Shown here one piece after another: positions 1-6,829 of a stretch of 11,659 nt of DNA. Position 1 is the stretch's first letter; each line of letters starts with the position of its first letter. The notes under the pieces are model-generated. The model was not told where the DNA came from. It saw nothing but the letters and a program-made list of their open reading frames with translations, and ran no database searches. A program made the translations under genes and the position numbers. Source of the DNA: Clostridium sp. CAG:167 (GTDB lineage Bacteria; Bacillota; Clostridia; Lachnospirales; Lachnospiraceae); NCBI GenBank assembly GCA_000433735.1, contig HF998349.1, positions 6,496-18,154 of the forward strand, written 5' to 3'.

Positions 1-605
1 GCAAGGACTCCAAATGGGTTGTAACAGGGGACAGCACATTGACAAAACTGGCAAGTGCTGGCACTATAGCAGATAAGAGTGGCAAGACGGTAACGGTAAA
101 AGGTACAGACGGAACGGTCTATGTACAGGGAACCAGTGATGTGACAGTGACGGTAGGAAGTTACAGTACGACAGTAGATTTAAGCGGTGCGTCTAAGACA
201 ACTTCTTTTTCGAAGTATGAAGTGAGCCAGCCGACTGTTTCTACCACCACAAGTACCACCACTGGCACAAGCAGTACCGGTACAAATAAGACCACAACTT
301 CCAGCAAGGTAACTGTGAAAAAATCAGCCATCAAAAAGGCAGTCCGCAGTAAAAATAACAAAAAGATCAAATTCACACTGAAAAAGGTCAGCGGTGTTAA
401 AGGATACCAGATTAAATATTCCACTTCCAAGAAATTTACGAAGAAAACAACCAAAACGGTGAAGGTGAAAAAGACGACCAAAACCGTGACGAAATTAAAG
501 AAGAAAAAGACATATTACGCCAAGGTTCGCGCTTATAAAATGGTGAATGGAAAAACTTACTACAGTAAGTGGAGTACCGTAAAGAAGGTCAAGGTAAGAA
601 AATAA
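1..605 (+). CDS. Surface carbohydrate-binding domain protein with FN3-like tail, C-terminal part
   Basis: The gene enters from the left edge in frame 3 and ends at TAA 603-605, so only about 200 C-terminal residues are visible. The first part (SKWVVTGDSTLTKL and the following VTVKGTDGTVYVQGT repeats) is rich in Thr, Val and Gly. It resembles the end of the beta-helical Cthe_2159-type carbohydrate-binding domain, which is usually exported. A Ser/Thr linker follows (about 225-310). The last 90 residues form a very basic FN3-like module (GYQIKYSTSKKF, YYAKVRAYK), common at the ends of Lachnospiraceae surface proteins. No LPXTG or other anchor follows, so retention at the cell surface may rely on the basic tail or on an N-terminal lipid anchor outside the window. 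The response regulator begins 27 bases downstream with no visible terminator between, so read-through into the two-component genes is possible. Family assignment is by resemblance; the ligand is unknown. Confidence 0.7.
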   Translation, partial: KDSKWVVTGDSTLTKLASAGTIADKSGKTVTVKGTDGTVYVQGTSDVTVTVGSYSTTVDLSGASKTTSFSKYEVSQPTVSTTTSTTTGTSSTGTNKTTTSSKVTVKKSAIKKAVRSKNNKKIKFTLKKVSGVKGYQIKYSTSKKFTKKTTKTVKVKKTTKTVTKLKKKKTYYAKVRAYKMVNGKTYYSKWSTVKKVKVRK

Positions 606-632
606 AGAACCCAGGCGCAGAAGGGAGGAACC

Positions 633-1310
633 ATGAGACTTTTACTGGCAGAAGATGAACGGGAACTGTCTGCGGCCCTGCAGGCAGTTCTGAAATGAAA
701 TCACTATGAGGTAGATGCCGTCTATGATGGGGGCGAGGCCTATGACTACCTTCAGACTGGAAATTACGATGGTTTCATATTGGATGTGATGATGCCGGTA
801 ATGGATGGTTTTACTTTGCTAAAGAAGATCCGGAACGAGAGAAACAATGTGCCGGTGCTGATGCTGACGGCCAGAGCAGAGGTGGATGACCGGGTTCAGG
901 GGTTGGACCTGGGGGCCGATGATTATCTGACCAAGCCTTTTGCTATGAAAGAACTGCTGGCCCGTATCCGGTCCATTACCAGACGGATGACAGAGGCGGA
1001 AAGTTCGTCTCTGCAGCTGGGTAATGTAGTGCTGGATCTGTCAGTATTTACCCTGGAAGTAGAAGGAAACAAAGAGCGCCTGCCCAATAAAGAATTTCAG
1101 ATGCTGCAGATGCTCCTTGCCAATCCCTCCCAGATTATTTCCACAGAGCGGTTTATGGAGAAAATCTGGGGATTTGACAGTGACGCCGATATCCAGGTGG
1201 TATGGGTTTATATTTCCTATCTGCGAAAAAGACTGAAAGCCATGGGAGCCAATGTGGTCATCCGGGCCAAACGGAATCAGGGATATTTTGTGGAGGTGGA
1301 GCCGGATTGA
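633..1310 (+). pseudogene. OmpR/PhoB-family response regulator, interrupted by in-frame TGA at codon 22
   Basis: ATG 633 follows a good ribosome site (GGGAGG, 623-628) and the reading frame runs to TGA 1308-1310, but codon 22 (696-698) is TGA. On both sides the protein is an ordinary response regulator. There is an N-terminal receiver with acidic residues E7-D8-E9, phospho-acceptor D51 (LDVMMPVMDG) and K101 (LTKPF), and a C-terminal winged-helix DNA-binding domain (about 125-225; VVWVYISYLRKRL, GYFVEVEPD). Full length would be 225 residues, normal for the family. Only the stop is abnormal: LK-stop-NHYEVDAVYDG reads smoothly if the stop replaces one residue, for example Arg by one base change from CGA or AGA. 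A restart at TTG 780 or ATG 789 would lose the acidic pair and the first half of the receiver. The kinase gene overlaps its end by 4 bases. It is either a recent nonsense mutation, a sequencing or assembly error, or a read-through codon; the first two are likelier. Confidence 0.85.
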
Positions 1311-2602
1311 AAAAACTAAGGAAAAAGTTCATTCTGGTGGCCATGGCATCTATGTTTGTGGTGCTGCTCCTTATGATCGGTGGCCTGAATGTGTTGAATT
1401 ATCACAACCTTATTGAAAACGGCGACCGGCTGACCAAGATGATCAGCGACAACGGAGGTTCTTTTCCAAGGAATCAGAAGGCCCAGAATGCAGCACCTCC
1501 GGTTCTGCCCCAGGGAGAGAAACCGGGCAAGGCGCCACGGGACGGTATGGGGCAGCAGGATGGAAGCAAGGCACCGCCGTATAAAAACAAGCCCATGACC
1601 AGAGAGGAACCATACCAGACCAGGTATTTCACGGTGACCATCTCTTCCAAGGAGACCAAAGTCAATGTGGATCAGGTCTCAGCGGTACAGGAGGACACGG
1701 CCAAAGTTTACATGGAAACCGTGAAAAAAAGCGGTAGTGACACAGGCTTTGTTGATATTTACCGTTACCGTGTGGTAAAACAAACGGACGCCGTTTTGTA
1801 TGTATTTGTAGATTGTGAGCAAAGTCTCTCTACTTATAAAAATACACTGTTGATCAGTGCAGGAATGTCGGTGGCCGGCTTTTGCATTGTCTTTCTCCTT
1901 GTGTGTATTTTTTCCCGGATCATCTTCAAACCGGTGCGGGAGAGTTACCAGAAGCAAAAGCAGTTTATTACTGATGCCAGCCATGAACTGAAGACTCCGC
2001 TGACTATTATTGAAGCCAATACCGAGGTGCTGGAGATGGATCAGGGGGAAAATCAGTGGCTGAAAAGCACCCACAACCAGATCGAGCGAATGAGTCATCT
2101 GGTGCAGCAGATGGTCAGCCTGACCCGGATGGATGAGGAAGGGGGAAAAGGAGAAAAATGCGAGTTTTCCCTGTCGGATGCTTTGCTGGATCAGGTGGAA
2201 CTGTATGAGCCACAGGCCCGCAGCCGGGGGATACGGATCCATCCGGATGTGGCACCGGGAATTGTGTACCGGGGGCGGGAAGAAGAGGTGCGGCGGCTTT
2301 TTGGCATTTTGTTTGATAATGCCATGAAGTACAGCACAAAAGATACGGAGTTTATCATCACGCTGCACCGGAAAAACCGCCGGTGTCGTATGACATTCAC
2401 CAATGAGACAGAACAGGTGGTCAAAGGAAATCAGAATATTTTGTTTGAGCGTTTTTACCGCTCCGATGCTTCCCGCAACTCAGCGACAGGGGGATCGGGG
2501 ATCGGCCTGGCCATTGCCAGAGCCATCTGTGAAAACCACGGCGGCAGTATCCAGGCAGAGAGCAAAGACGGCCACAGCCTGACTATAACCGTAGTGCTTT
2601 GA
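1307..2602 (+). CDS. Membrane sensor histidine kinase, partner of the preceding response regulator
   Basis: It autophosphorylates on a histidine in response to an extracellular signal and passes the phosphate to the cognate regulator. I chose TTG 1307 because it sits 7 bases after an AGGTGGA ribosome site and overlaps the regulator stop (TTGA), typical of translational coupling. An upstream in-frame start at 1202 would read through the regulator DNA-binding domain in another frame. The 431-residue protein has a first membrane segment at about 8-28, an external region of about 150 residues containing a Pro/Gln/Lys/Gly-rich stretch (about 50-100), and a second membrane segment at about 182-206. 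A HisKA domain follows with the phospho-acceptor H226 (DASHELKTPL), then a HATPase_c domain with the N box at N338 (DNAMKYS), an F-box-like ILFERFYRSD and a G box at 395-402 (GGSGIGLA). All catalytic boxes look intact. The signal is unknown. If the regulator is truly broken, this kinase has no visible partner here. Confidence 0.9.
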   Translation: MKKLRKKFILVAMASMFVVLLLMIGGLNVLNYHNLIENGDRLTKMISDNGGSFPRNQKAQNAAPPVLPQGEKPGKAPRDGMGQQDGSKAPPYKNKPMTREEPYQTRYFTVTISSKETKVNVDQVSAVQEDTAKVYMETVKKSGSDTGFVDIYRYRVVKQTDAVLYVFVDCEQSLSTYKNTLLISAGMSVAGFCIVFLLVCIFSRIIFKPVRESYQKQKQFITDASHELKTPLTIIEANTEVLEMDQGENQWLKSTHNQIERMSHLVQQMVSLTRMDEEGGKGEKCEFSLSDALLDQVELYEPQARSRGIRIHPDVAPGIVYRGREEEVRRLFGILFDNAMKYSTKDTEFIITLHRKNRRCRMTFTNETEQVVKGNQNILFERFYRSDASRNSATGGSGIGLAIARAICENHGGSIQAESKDGHSLTITVVL

Positions 2603-2630
2603 TTCTGGCCGCATTTTCTGTGAAAAATAG

Positions 2631-2659
2631 TTGACATATAAGGTTTCATCTTATATAAT
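2631..2659 (+). promoter_or_regulatory. Consensus sigma-A promoter of rplM-rpsI
   Basis: A perfect TTGACA (2631-2636) and a perfect TATAAT (2654-2659) are separated by 17 bases, the best possible housekeeping promoter. Transcription would begin near 2666, leaving an untranslated leader of about 130 bases before rplM. It lies only 28 bases after the kinase stop and I see no terminator hairpin between them. Confidence 0.9.
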
Positions 2660-2666
2660 AATACAG

Positions 2667-2797
2667 TATTGCGTGAAAATACAGTTCCAATGCCCCGGAG
2701 CCGTATTTGATCATAAAAATAGTAAACAAGAGTTGGAACCAGGCTTCCGGACATTGAGCCAATGGTGCTGACGCATAGAATAAGGAGGATTCCAAGG
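2667..2797 (+). promoter_or_regulatory. Structured 5' leader of rplM, candidate L13 autoregulatory leader
   Basis: The leader contains several complementary blocks: TGCGT 2670-2674 with ACGCA 2771-2775 (closing stem); GTTCCAA 2684-2690 with TTGGAAC 2733-2739; CCGGAGCC 2695-2702 with GGCTTCCGG 2742-2750 (one bulge); and a small hairpin CATTG-AGC-CAATG at 2752-2764. The second and third pairings cross, so they form a pseudoknot or exclude each other. TTCCAA recurs at 2790-2795, between the ribosome site (AAGGAGG, 2782-2788) and the start codon, and can compete for TTGGAA. An L13 leader RNA family is known upstream of rplM in Firmicutes (Rfam L13_leader), thought to bind L13 for feedback control. 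Whether this sequence matches that model is not established here; position and structure support the role. Confidence 0.6.
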
Positions 2798-3226
2798 ATG
2801 AAAAGTTTTATGGCAAGCCCATCCACAGTGGAAAGAAAATGGTATGTTGTAGACGCTGAAGGAAAGACTTTAGGTCGTCTTGCATCTGAGGTTGCAAATG
2901 TGTTGAGAGGTAAGAAAAAACCTATTTATACACCACACATCGACACAGGTGATTATGTGATCGTTGTAAACGCTGAGAAAGTCGTTACTACCGGTAAGAA
3001 ACTGGATCAGAAGAAATATTATCATCATTCAGAGTATGTAGGCGGAATGAAAGAAGCTACATTGAAAGAAATGATGCAGAAAAAACCAGAGTTTGTTATT
3101 ACTCACGCAGTAAAAGGAATGCTTCCAAAGGGACCTTTGGGACGCCAGATGCTTACTAAACTGCATGTATACGCAGGACCAGAGCACAACCATGCTGCAC
3201 AGAAACCAGAAGTTTTGGATATTTAA
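2798..3226 (+). CDS. rplM: 50S ribosomal protein L13
   Basis: This large-subunit protein is an early assembly protein that binds 23S rRNA. The start ATG 2798 lies 9 bases after AAGGAGG and gives 142 residues, the usual length; an in-frame ATG at 2762 would translate the leader and has no ribosome site. Family signatures run the full length: RKWYVVDAEGKTLGRLAS near the N-terminus, GDYVIVVNAEKVVTTGKK, the YYHHSEYVGGMK block, and MLPKGPLGRQMLTKLHVYAG, ending EHNHAAQKPEVLDI. It is the first gene of the conserved rplM-rpsI pair, with 25 bases before rpsI. The leader suggests autoregulation. Identity is certain. Confidence 0.98.
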   Translation: MKSFMASPSTVERKWYVVDAEGKTLGRLASEVANVLRGKKKPIYTPHIDTGDYVIVVNAEKVVTTGKKLDQKKYYHHSEYVGGMKEATLKEMMQKKPEFVITHAVKGMLPKGPLGRQMLTKLHVYAGPEHNHAAQKPEVLDI

Positions 3227-3251
3227 TCAGGTTTAGAAAGGAGAAATAACA

Positions 3252-3644
3252 GTGGCTAGTTCAACATTTTATGGAACAGGAAGAAGAAAATCCAGTATCG
3301 CTCGTGTATTCCTTACACCAGGTACAGGTAAAATTACAATCAATAAAAAAGATATCGATGAGTATTTCGGTCTTGAGACATTGAAGATCATCGCTCGTCA
3401 GCCTTTGGAAGCTACCAACACAGCTGACAAATACGATGCAAAGATCACCGTTAAAGGTGGCGGTTTCACAGGTCAGGCAGGCGCTATCCGTCACGGAATC
3501 GCTCGTGCATTGAATGAGGCAGACGCAGACTTCAGACCAGTTCTGAAGAAGGCTGGATACCTTACTCGTGATTCTCGTATGAAAGAGCGTAAGAAATACG
3601 GTCTCAAGAAAGCTCGTAGAGCACCACAGTTCTCAAAGAGATAA
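3252..3644 (+). CDS. rpsI: 30S ribosomal protein S9
   Basis: This small-subunit protein has a C-terminal tail that reaches the P-site tRNA. It begins with GTG 3252, 7 bases after AAAGGAGA (3237-3244), and is 130 residues, the normal length. Signatures are FYGTGRRKSSIARVFL at the N-terminus, GGGFTGQAGAIRHGIARAL in the middle (about 73-91) and the invariant basic end KKARRAPQFSKR. The final Lys-Arg that contacts tRNA is present. It is co-transcribed with rplM and followed by a strong terminator. The frequent use of a few codons fits a highly expressed gene. Confidence 0.98.
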   Translation: MASSTFYGTGRRKSSIARVFLTPGTGKITINKKDIDEYFGLETLKIIARQPLEATNTADKYDAKITVKGGGFTGQAGAIRHGIARALNEADADFRPVLKKAGYLTRDSRMKERKKYGLKKARRAPQFSKR

Positions 3645-3669
3645 TCTTTTACGAATATCAAAGAATACG

Positions 3670-3703
3670 ACACCTCAGGACTTTTGTTCTGGGGTGTTTT
3701 TTT
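3670..3703 (+). terminator. Intrinsic terminator of rplM-rpsI
   Basis: A 12-bp stem (ACACCTCAGGAC with GTTCTGGGGTGT, two G-U pairs) with a TTTT loop runs directly into seven T (3697-3703). It begins 25 bases after the rpsI stop. Confidence 0.93.
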
Positions 3704-3713
3704 ATGGGAAGTG

Positions 3714-3722
3714 TGGTATTAT
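3714..3722 (+). promoter_or_regulatory. Possible extended -10 promoter for the RNA methyltransferase gene
   Basis: TGG followed by TATTAT fits an extended -10 element (TGN-TATAAT) just after the rpsI terminator. No good -35 lies 16-18 bases upstream, which extended -10 promoters can do without. It would start transcription about 30 bases before the ATG. Confidence 0.45.
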
Positions 3723-3756
3723 GATACCGAAATCACAAAGAAAGGATAGATACACC

Positions 3757-4572
3757 ATGCCTGACATTATACATATAACAAACTGGGACGACCAGGCTCT
3801 GGATCTTTTTGCCAGAACAAAAGAGTCATCTCTTTTGCATCCACCGGCTCATGGCCGTGGAATCTTTATTGCCGAAAGCCCGTTGGTGGTCCAGCGGGCG
3901 CTGGCAGCGGGCTACGAACCAATTTCCTTTTTGATGGAAGAGGAACATATTGAAAAATATGGGCAGGACATTTTGAAAAAATGGGAAGGGATTCCTGTCT
4001 ATACGGCTCCTTTTGATGTGCTTACGAAGATAACTGGTTTCAAGTTGACCCGGGGAATGTTGTGCGCCATGTATCGGAAGAAACTTCCCACAGTGGAGCA
4101 GATCTGTGAGGGAAAAGAGCGCATTGCCATCCTGGAAGATGTGGTCAATCCTACCAATGTAGGGGCAATTTTTCGGTCTGCTGCAGCACTGAATATGGAG
4201 GCAGTTCTTATGACGGCGGCCAGCAGTGACCCGTTATACCGGAGGGCCATCCGTGTAAGTATGGGGACCGTGTTTCAGATACCGTGGACGATCATGGAAA
4301 AAGGAACTGCCATTGTACCGGAAATGAAGAAACTGGGATTTGCCACAGCAGCCATGGCTTTGCGGGAAGATACGGTGAATATTACTGACCCCGGATTAAA
4401 CAGGGAGAAAAAACTGGCAGTTATTTTGGGAACCGAAGGCGAGGGGCTGAAGCAGGAAACAATCGAAGAAAGTGACTATACGATTCGTATTCCCATGGCT
4501 CATGGAGTGGATTCTTTGAATGTGGCGGCGGCCAGTGCCGTAGCTTTTTGGCAGTTGGGGAAAAAGAGTTAG
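3757..4572 (+). CDS. SpoU/TrmH-family RNA 2'-O-methyltransferase
   Basis: It is predicted to transfer a methyl group from S-adenosylmethionine to a ribose 2'-OH in tRNA or rRNA. I chose ATG 3757, 10 bases after AAAGGA (3741-3746), giving 271 residues; an earlier in-frame ATG at 3694 lies inside the terminator of rpsI. The N-terminal 120 residues look like a SpoU substrate-binding domain (IFIAESPLVVQRAL; FKLTRGMLCAMYRK). The knotted SPOUT catalytic domain follows, with motif 1 at 131-140 (NPTNVGAIFR), motif 2 at 224-230 (LGTEGEG) and motif 3 at 245-259 (IPM...SLNVAAA). The motif 1 Asn and Arg and the motif 3 Asn are present. The exact RNA target cannot be read from the sequence. It stands alone between a terminator and the promoter of the next gene. 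Confidence 0.92.
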   Translation: MPDIIHITNWDDQALDLFARTKESSLLHPPAHGRGIFIAESPLVVQRALAAGYEPISFLMEEEHIEKYGQDILKKWEGIPVYTAPFDVLTKITGFKLTRGMLCAMYRKKLPTVEQICEGKERIAILEDVVNPTNVGAIFRSAAALNMEAVLMTAASSDPLYRRAIRVSMGTVFQIPWTIMEKGTAIVPEMKKLGFATAAMALREDTVNITDPGLNREKKLAVILGTEGEGLKQETIEESDYTIRIPMAHGVDSLNVAAASAVAFWQLGKKS

Positions 4573-4605
4573 AAAGAAATGCCGTTTGTACAATAATCTG
4601 ACCAT

Positions 4606-4633
4606 TTGAACTATTTTTCTTGCAATTTATAAT
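4606..4633 (+). promoter_or_regulatory. Sigma-A promoter of the DUF4177 gene
   Basis: TTGAAC (4606-4611) and TATAAT (4628-4633) are 16 bases apart. A 7-bp inverted repeat, TTTCGAT 4637-4643 with ATCGAAA 4660-4666, lies just downstream over the likely transcription start, where it could be an operator or a leader hairpin. The leader would be about 65 bases. Confidence 0.75.
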
Positions 4634-4705
4634 GTTTTTCGATAAAATTTATACAAACAATCGAAATGTGTAAATAAAGCATGAACAAGAGAAAGGATGT
4701 AAAAA

Positions 4706-4966
4706 ATGGCAAATTATTCAGATTCATTAACTTATTCTACCGCATCGGGTGTGGAAGGACTTCAGTATGTGGTACTTCAGGTAACATTAAAGGAAAAGTT
4801 TCTGGGAACCGGTTCCGGCAACCTGTCCGCACTGGAAGAAGTGCTGAACGAGCAGGCATCTAAGGGATATCGTCTGCACACCATCACGACAGCCTCTGCA
4901 CAAAGTGGCGGATTTCTGGGCGGCGACCGGATTCAGGCAACGATGGTATTTGAAAAAATAAACTAA
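4706..4966 (+). CDS. Small DUF4177-type protein, 86 residues
   Basis: ATG 4706 lies 9 bases after AAAGGA (4691-4696). The predicted protein is small, soluble and without a signal peptide. Its layout matches the DUF4177 fold: a first strand ending in LQYVVLQVTLKEKF, a helix GNLSALEEVLNEQASKGYRL, and closing strands HTITTAS and QATMVFEKIN. The hallmark is the helix ending in Gly followed by a large residue and Leu (here GYRLHTI, the GWELV position of relatives). Function of the family is unknown. Its own promoter and terminator make it a single-gene unit; it has no functional link to hcp that I can see. Confidence 0.8.
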   Translation: MANYSDSLTYSTASGVEGLQYVVLQVTLKEKFLGTGSGNLSALEEVLNEQASKGYRLHTITTASAQSGGFLGGDRIQATMVFEKIN

Positions 4967-4985
4967 AAAAACATAATCTTGGAAA

Positions 4986-5012
4986 AGGGCAGCTTGTAGG
5001 GCTGTCTTTTTT
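4986..5012 (+). terminator. Intrinsic terminator of the DUF4177 gene
   Basis: An 8-bp stem (AGGGCAGC 4986-4993 with GCTGTCTT 5001-5008, including two G-U pairs) with a 7-base loop overlaps a run of six T (5007-5012). Confidence 0.85.
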
Positions 5013-5032
5013 GATGCTGTCTCTGCATAAAA

Positions 5033-5049
5033 TGAACCGTGACGGTGCA
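5033..5049 (+). promoter_or_regulatory. Palindrome upstream of hcp, possible operator
   Basis: ACCGT-G-ACGGT (5037-5047) is a perfect 5-bp inverted repeat around one base and extends as TG...CA on the outside with one mismatch, 17 bases in all. It lies 34 bases before the hcp start, between the upstream terminator and the ribosome site, where the hcp promoter must be. No convincing -35/-10 pair is visible, which is common at activator-dependent promoters. Regulators of the CRP/FNR family (HcpR) control hcp in other anaerobes, but I cannot match this site to a known consensus. Confidence 0.35.
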
Positions 5050-5082
5050 TACTGCTACCAAATAGTAAGGGAGGCAGCAAAG

Positions 5083-6759
5083 ATGAGTAATAATATGGAC
5101 TTAGGCTATGAAATGTTTTGCTATCAATGCGAGCAGACAGCCAATGGAAAAGGCTGTACCAAGGAAGGCGTATGTGGAAAAACAGCGGAAGTTGCCAATT
5201 TACAGGATTTGCTTATATTTCAAATAAAAGGGATCAGTTACTATGCCCAGAAAAATCGTCAAAAAGAAATACCGGTGGAGAAAGGCATTGTTTCATTTGT
5301 AGAAAACGCATTGTTTACAACACTAACGAATGTAAATTTTGATGCAGAAAACCATGTGGAGCTTCTTAGAGAGTCACAGAAGATGAAAGAAAATTTGCGG
5401 CAGCAGGTACAGAATGCAGAAAATGCACCTTTTCAGGCGGTATACGACTTGCCACAGACAAAGACAGAAATGTTGAAGGATGCCAAGATTGCAGGGATTA
5501 TGTACGATAAAAAACTAGATCCGGATCTGAGATCTTTACGTCAGACGATTTTGTATGGCTTGAAGGGAATCAGTGCCTATGGACATCAGGCAAGGGAACT
5601 GGGGTATTACAGCGATCAGGTGGATGATTTTTATATAGAAGCGTTGAGCGCACTTACAGAAGACGAAAGAACTGTGGAAGAACTGATTCGTCTTACGATG
5701 CGGACAGGAGAGATGGCGGTAGAAGTGATGAAAAAACTGGATGAGGCCAACACTACCTGCTATGGACATCCCTCTCCTCATTCGGTGTCTGTGCATGTGA
5801 AAAAAGGCCCATTTATCATTGTTTCCGGCCATGATCTGAAAGATTTGGAGATGCTTTTAAAACAGTCGGAGGGGAGTGGTGTGAATATTTACACCCATGG
5901 AGAAATGCTCCCTTCTCATGGCTATGAAGGTTTGAAAAAATACCCTCATCTTGTTGGAAATTTTGGCGGAGCCTGGCAGGAGCAGCAAAAGGAATTTGAT
6001 CATCTGCCTGGATGCATTCTGATGACTACTAATTGTCTTATGCGTCCCAGAGATTCCTACAAAGACCGAATCTACAGTACCAATGTGGTAGGATGGGACG
6101 GAGTGAAGCATATAGGGAAAAAAGAAAACGGAGAAAAGGACTTTGGCCCGTTGATTCGCCATGCGCTGGAACTGGGAGGCTTCAAGGAAGAAGCAGAACA
6201 CAAGGAAATACAGGTAGGGTTCGCCAGAAATGCGGTATTAAGTCAGGCGGATAAGATCGTAGAGGCGGTGAGAAAAGGCGAGATTCGCCATTTCTTTCTC
6301 ATAGGAGGCTGCGATGGAGCCAGACCGGGACGGAATTATTATACAGAATTTGCCCAAAGGGTGCCGTGCGACTGTATGATTCTGACGCTGGCATGCGGAA
6401 AGTATCGGTTTAATAAAATGGAGTTTGGCCAGGTGGCAGGACTGCCGCGATTACTGGATATTGGTCAGTGTAACGATGCCTATTCGGCGGTCTGTATTGC
6501 TACCGCATTGGCAGATGCTTTTGATACCGATGTAAACAGCCTGCCACTTTCCCTGATCCTGTCCTGGTATGAGCAGAAAGCAGTGGCAGATTTATTGGCA
6601 TTGTTAAGCCTTGGATTTAAAAATATATATCTGGGACCTACCCTGCCGGCATTTCTTAGTCCCAATGTATTGCAGTATCTGGCAGATACCTTTGGACTGA
6701 GACCTATCAGTCAGGCGAAAGATGATATTAAAAATTGTCTTCATTGCACAGAAATTTAA
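5083..6759 (+). CDS. hcp: Hybrid cluster protein (Hcp), class I; hydroxylamine reductase/nitric oxide-stress protein
   Basis: Hcp carries a [4Fe-4S] cluster and a hybrid [4Fe-2S-2O] cluster. Family members reduce hydroxylamine in vitro and are linked to nitric oxide detoxification and S-nitrosylation. ATG 5083 lies 8 bases after AAGGGAGG; the in-frame start at 5011 has no ribosome site and lies in the preceding terminator. The 558-residue length is normal. The N-terminal cluster ligands are C13, C16, C25 and C31, spaced C-x2-C-x8-C-x5-C as in strict anaerobes. All hybrid-cluster ligands are seen: H250 (SGHDL), E274 (HGEML), C318 (TTNCL), C410 (GGCDGA, the persulfide cysteine), C438 (LACGK), C463 (GQCND), E497 and K499 (WYEQKA). 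The reductase partner Hcr is not adjacent, as is usual in anaerobes. Its terminator coincides with the operator of the biotin genes. Confidence 0.96.
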   Translation: MSNNMDLGYEMFCYQCEQTANGKGCTKEGVCGKTAEVANLQDLLIFQIKGISYYAQKNRQKEIPVEKGIVSFVENALFTTLTNVNFDAENHVELLRESQKMKENLRQQVQNAENAPFQAVYDLPQTKTEMLKDAKIAGIMYDKKLDPDLRSLRQTILYGLKGISAYGHQARELGYYSDQVDDFYIEALSALTEDERTVEELIRLTMRTGEMAVEVMKKLDEANTTCYGHPSPHSVSVHVKKGPFIIVSGHDLKDLEMLLKQSEGSGVNIYTHGEMLPSHGYEGLKKYPHLVGNFGGAWQEQQKEFDHLPGCILMTTNCLMRPRDSYKDRIYSTNVVGWDGVKHIGKKENGEKDFGPLIRHALELGGFKEEAEHKEIQVGFARNAVLSQADKIVEAVRKGEIRHFFLIGGCDGARPGRNYYTEFAQRVPCDCMILTLACGKYRFNKMEFGQVAGLPRLLDIGQCNDAYSAVCIATALADAFDTDVNSLPLSLILSWYEQKAVADLLALLSLGFKNIYLGPTLPAFLSPNVLQYLADTFGLRPISQAKDDIKNCLHCTEI

Positions 6760-6767
6760 AAAGAAAA

Positions 6768-6819
6768 ATTGTTAACCTATCAAGAATTGTCAACCCATCA
6801 ATAGAAATAGGTTGACAAT
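6768..6819 (+). promoter_or_regulatory. BirA-like biotin operator with three half-sites
   Basis: Three copies of the half-site are present: ATTGTTAACC (6768-6777), ATTGTCAACC (6786-6795) and inverted GGTTGACAAT (6810-6819). The second and third form a perfect inverted repeat with a 14-base spacer, as in the BirA box (E. coli: TTGTAAACC and GGTTTACAA about 15-16 apart; Firmicutes sites are close variants). The first is a direct repeat offset by 18 bases. The operator precedes bioB-bioY and covers the -35 of their promoter. The expected regulator is the biotin-protein ligase BirA with an N-terminal helix-turn-helix, bound to biotinyl-AMP; it is not encoded in the window. Confidence 0.85.
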
Positions 6820-6829
6820 TCTTTTTTTT
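6782..6829 (+). terminator. Intrinsic terminator of hcp, made from the biotin operator
   Basis: AAGAATTGTCAACC (6782-6795) and GGTTGACAATTCTT (6810-6823) pair perfectly over 14 bp with a 14-base loop, and eight T follow or overlap (6822-6829). It starts 22 bases after the hcp stop, so in the hcp transcript it has every mark of an intrinsic terminator although the arms are the BirA half-sites. Confidence 0.8.

Noticed and set aside
161..481. Minus-strand frame of 106 codons rich in Val, Leu and Phe
   Set aside because: It is the complement of the Lys/Thr-rich surface protein tail, which gives hydrophobic codons on the other strand by necessity.
1202..1306. Longer start for the histidine kinase
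   Set aside because: The extension overlaps the conserved regulator DNA-binding domain in another frame and has no kinase-like sequence; TTG 1307 has a proper ribosome site.
1679..2368. Open minus-strand frame of 229 codons inside the histidine kinase gene
   Set aside because: It lies wholly opposite a kinase with all motifs intact, has no ribosome site or family resemblance, and has the composition of a shadow frame.
2762..2797. Upstream in-frame ATG for L13
   Set aside because: The extra residues are not part of the family and fall inside the leader; AAGGAGG is placed for ATG 2798.
3694..3756. Upstream in-frame start for the RNA methyltransferase
   Set aside because: It lies in the T-run of the rpsI terminator and upstream of the probable promoter.
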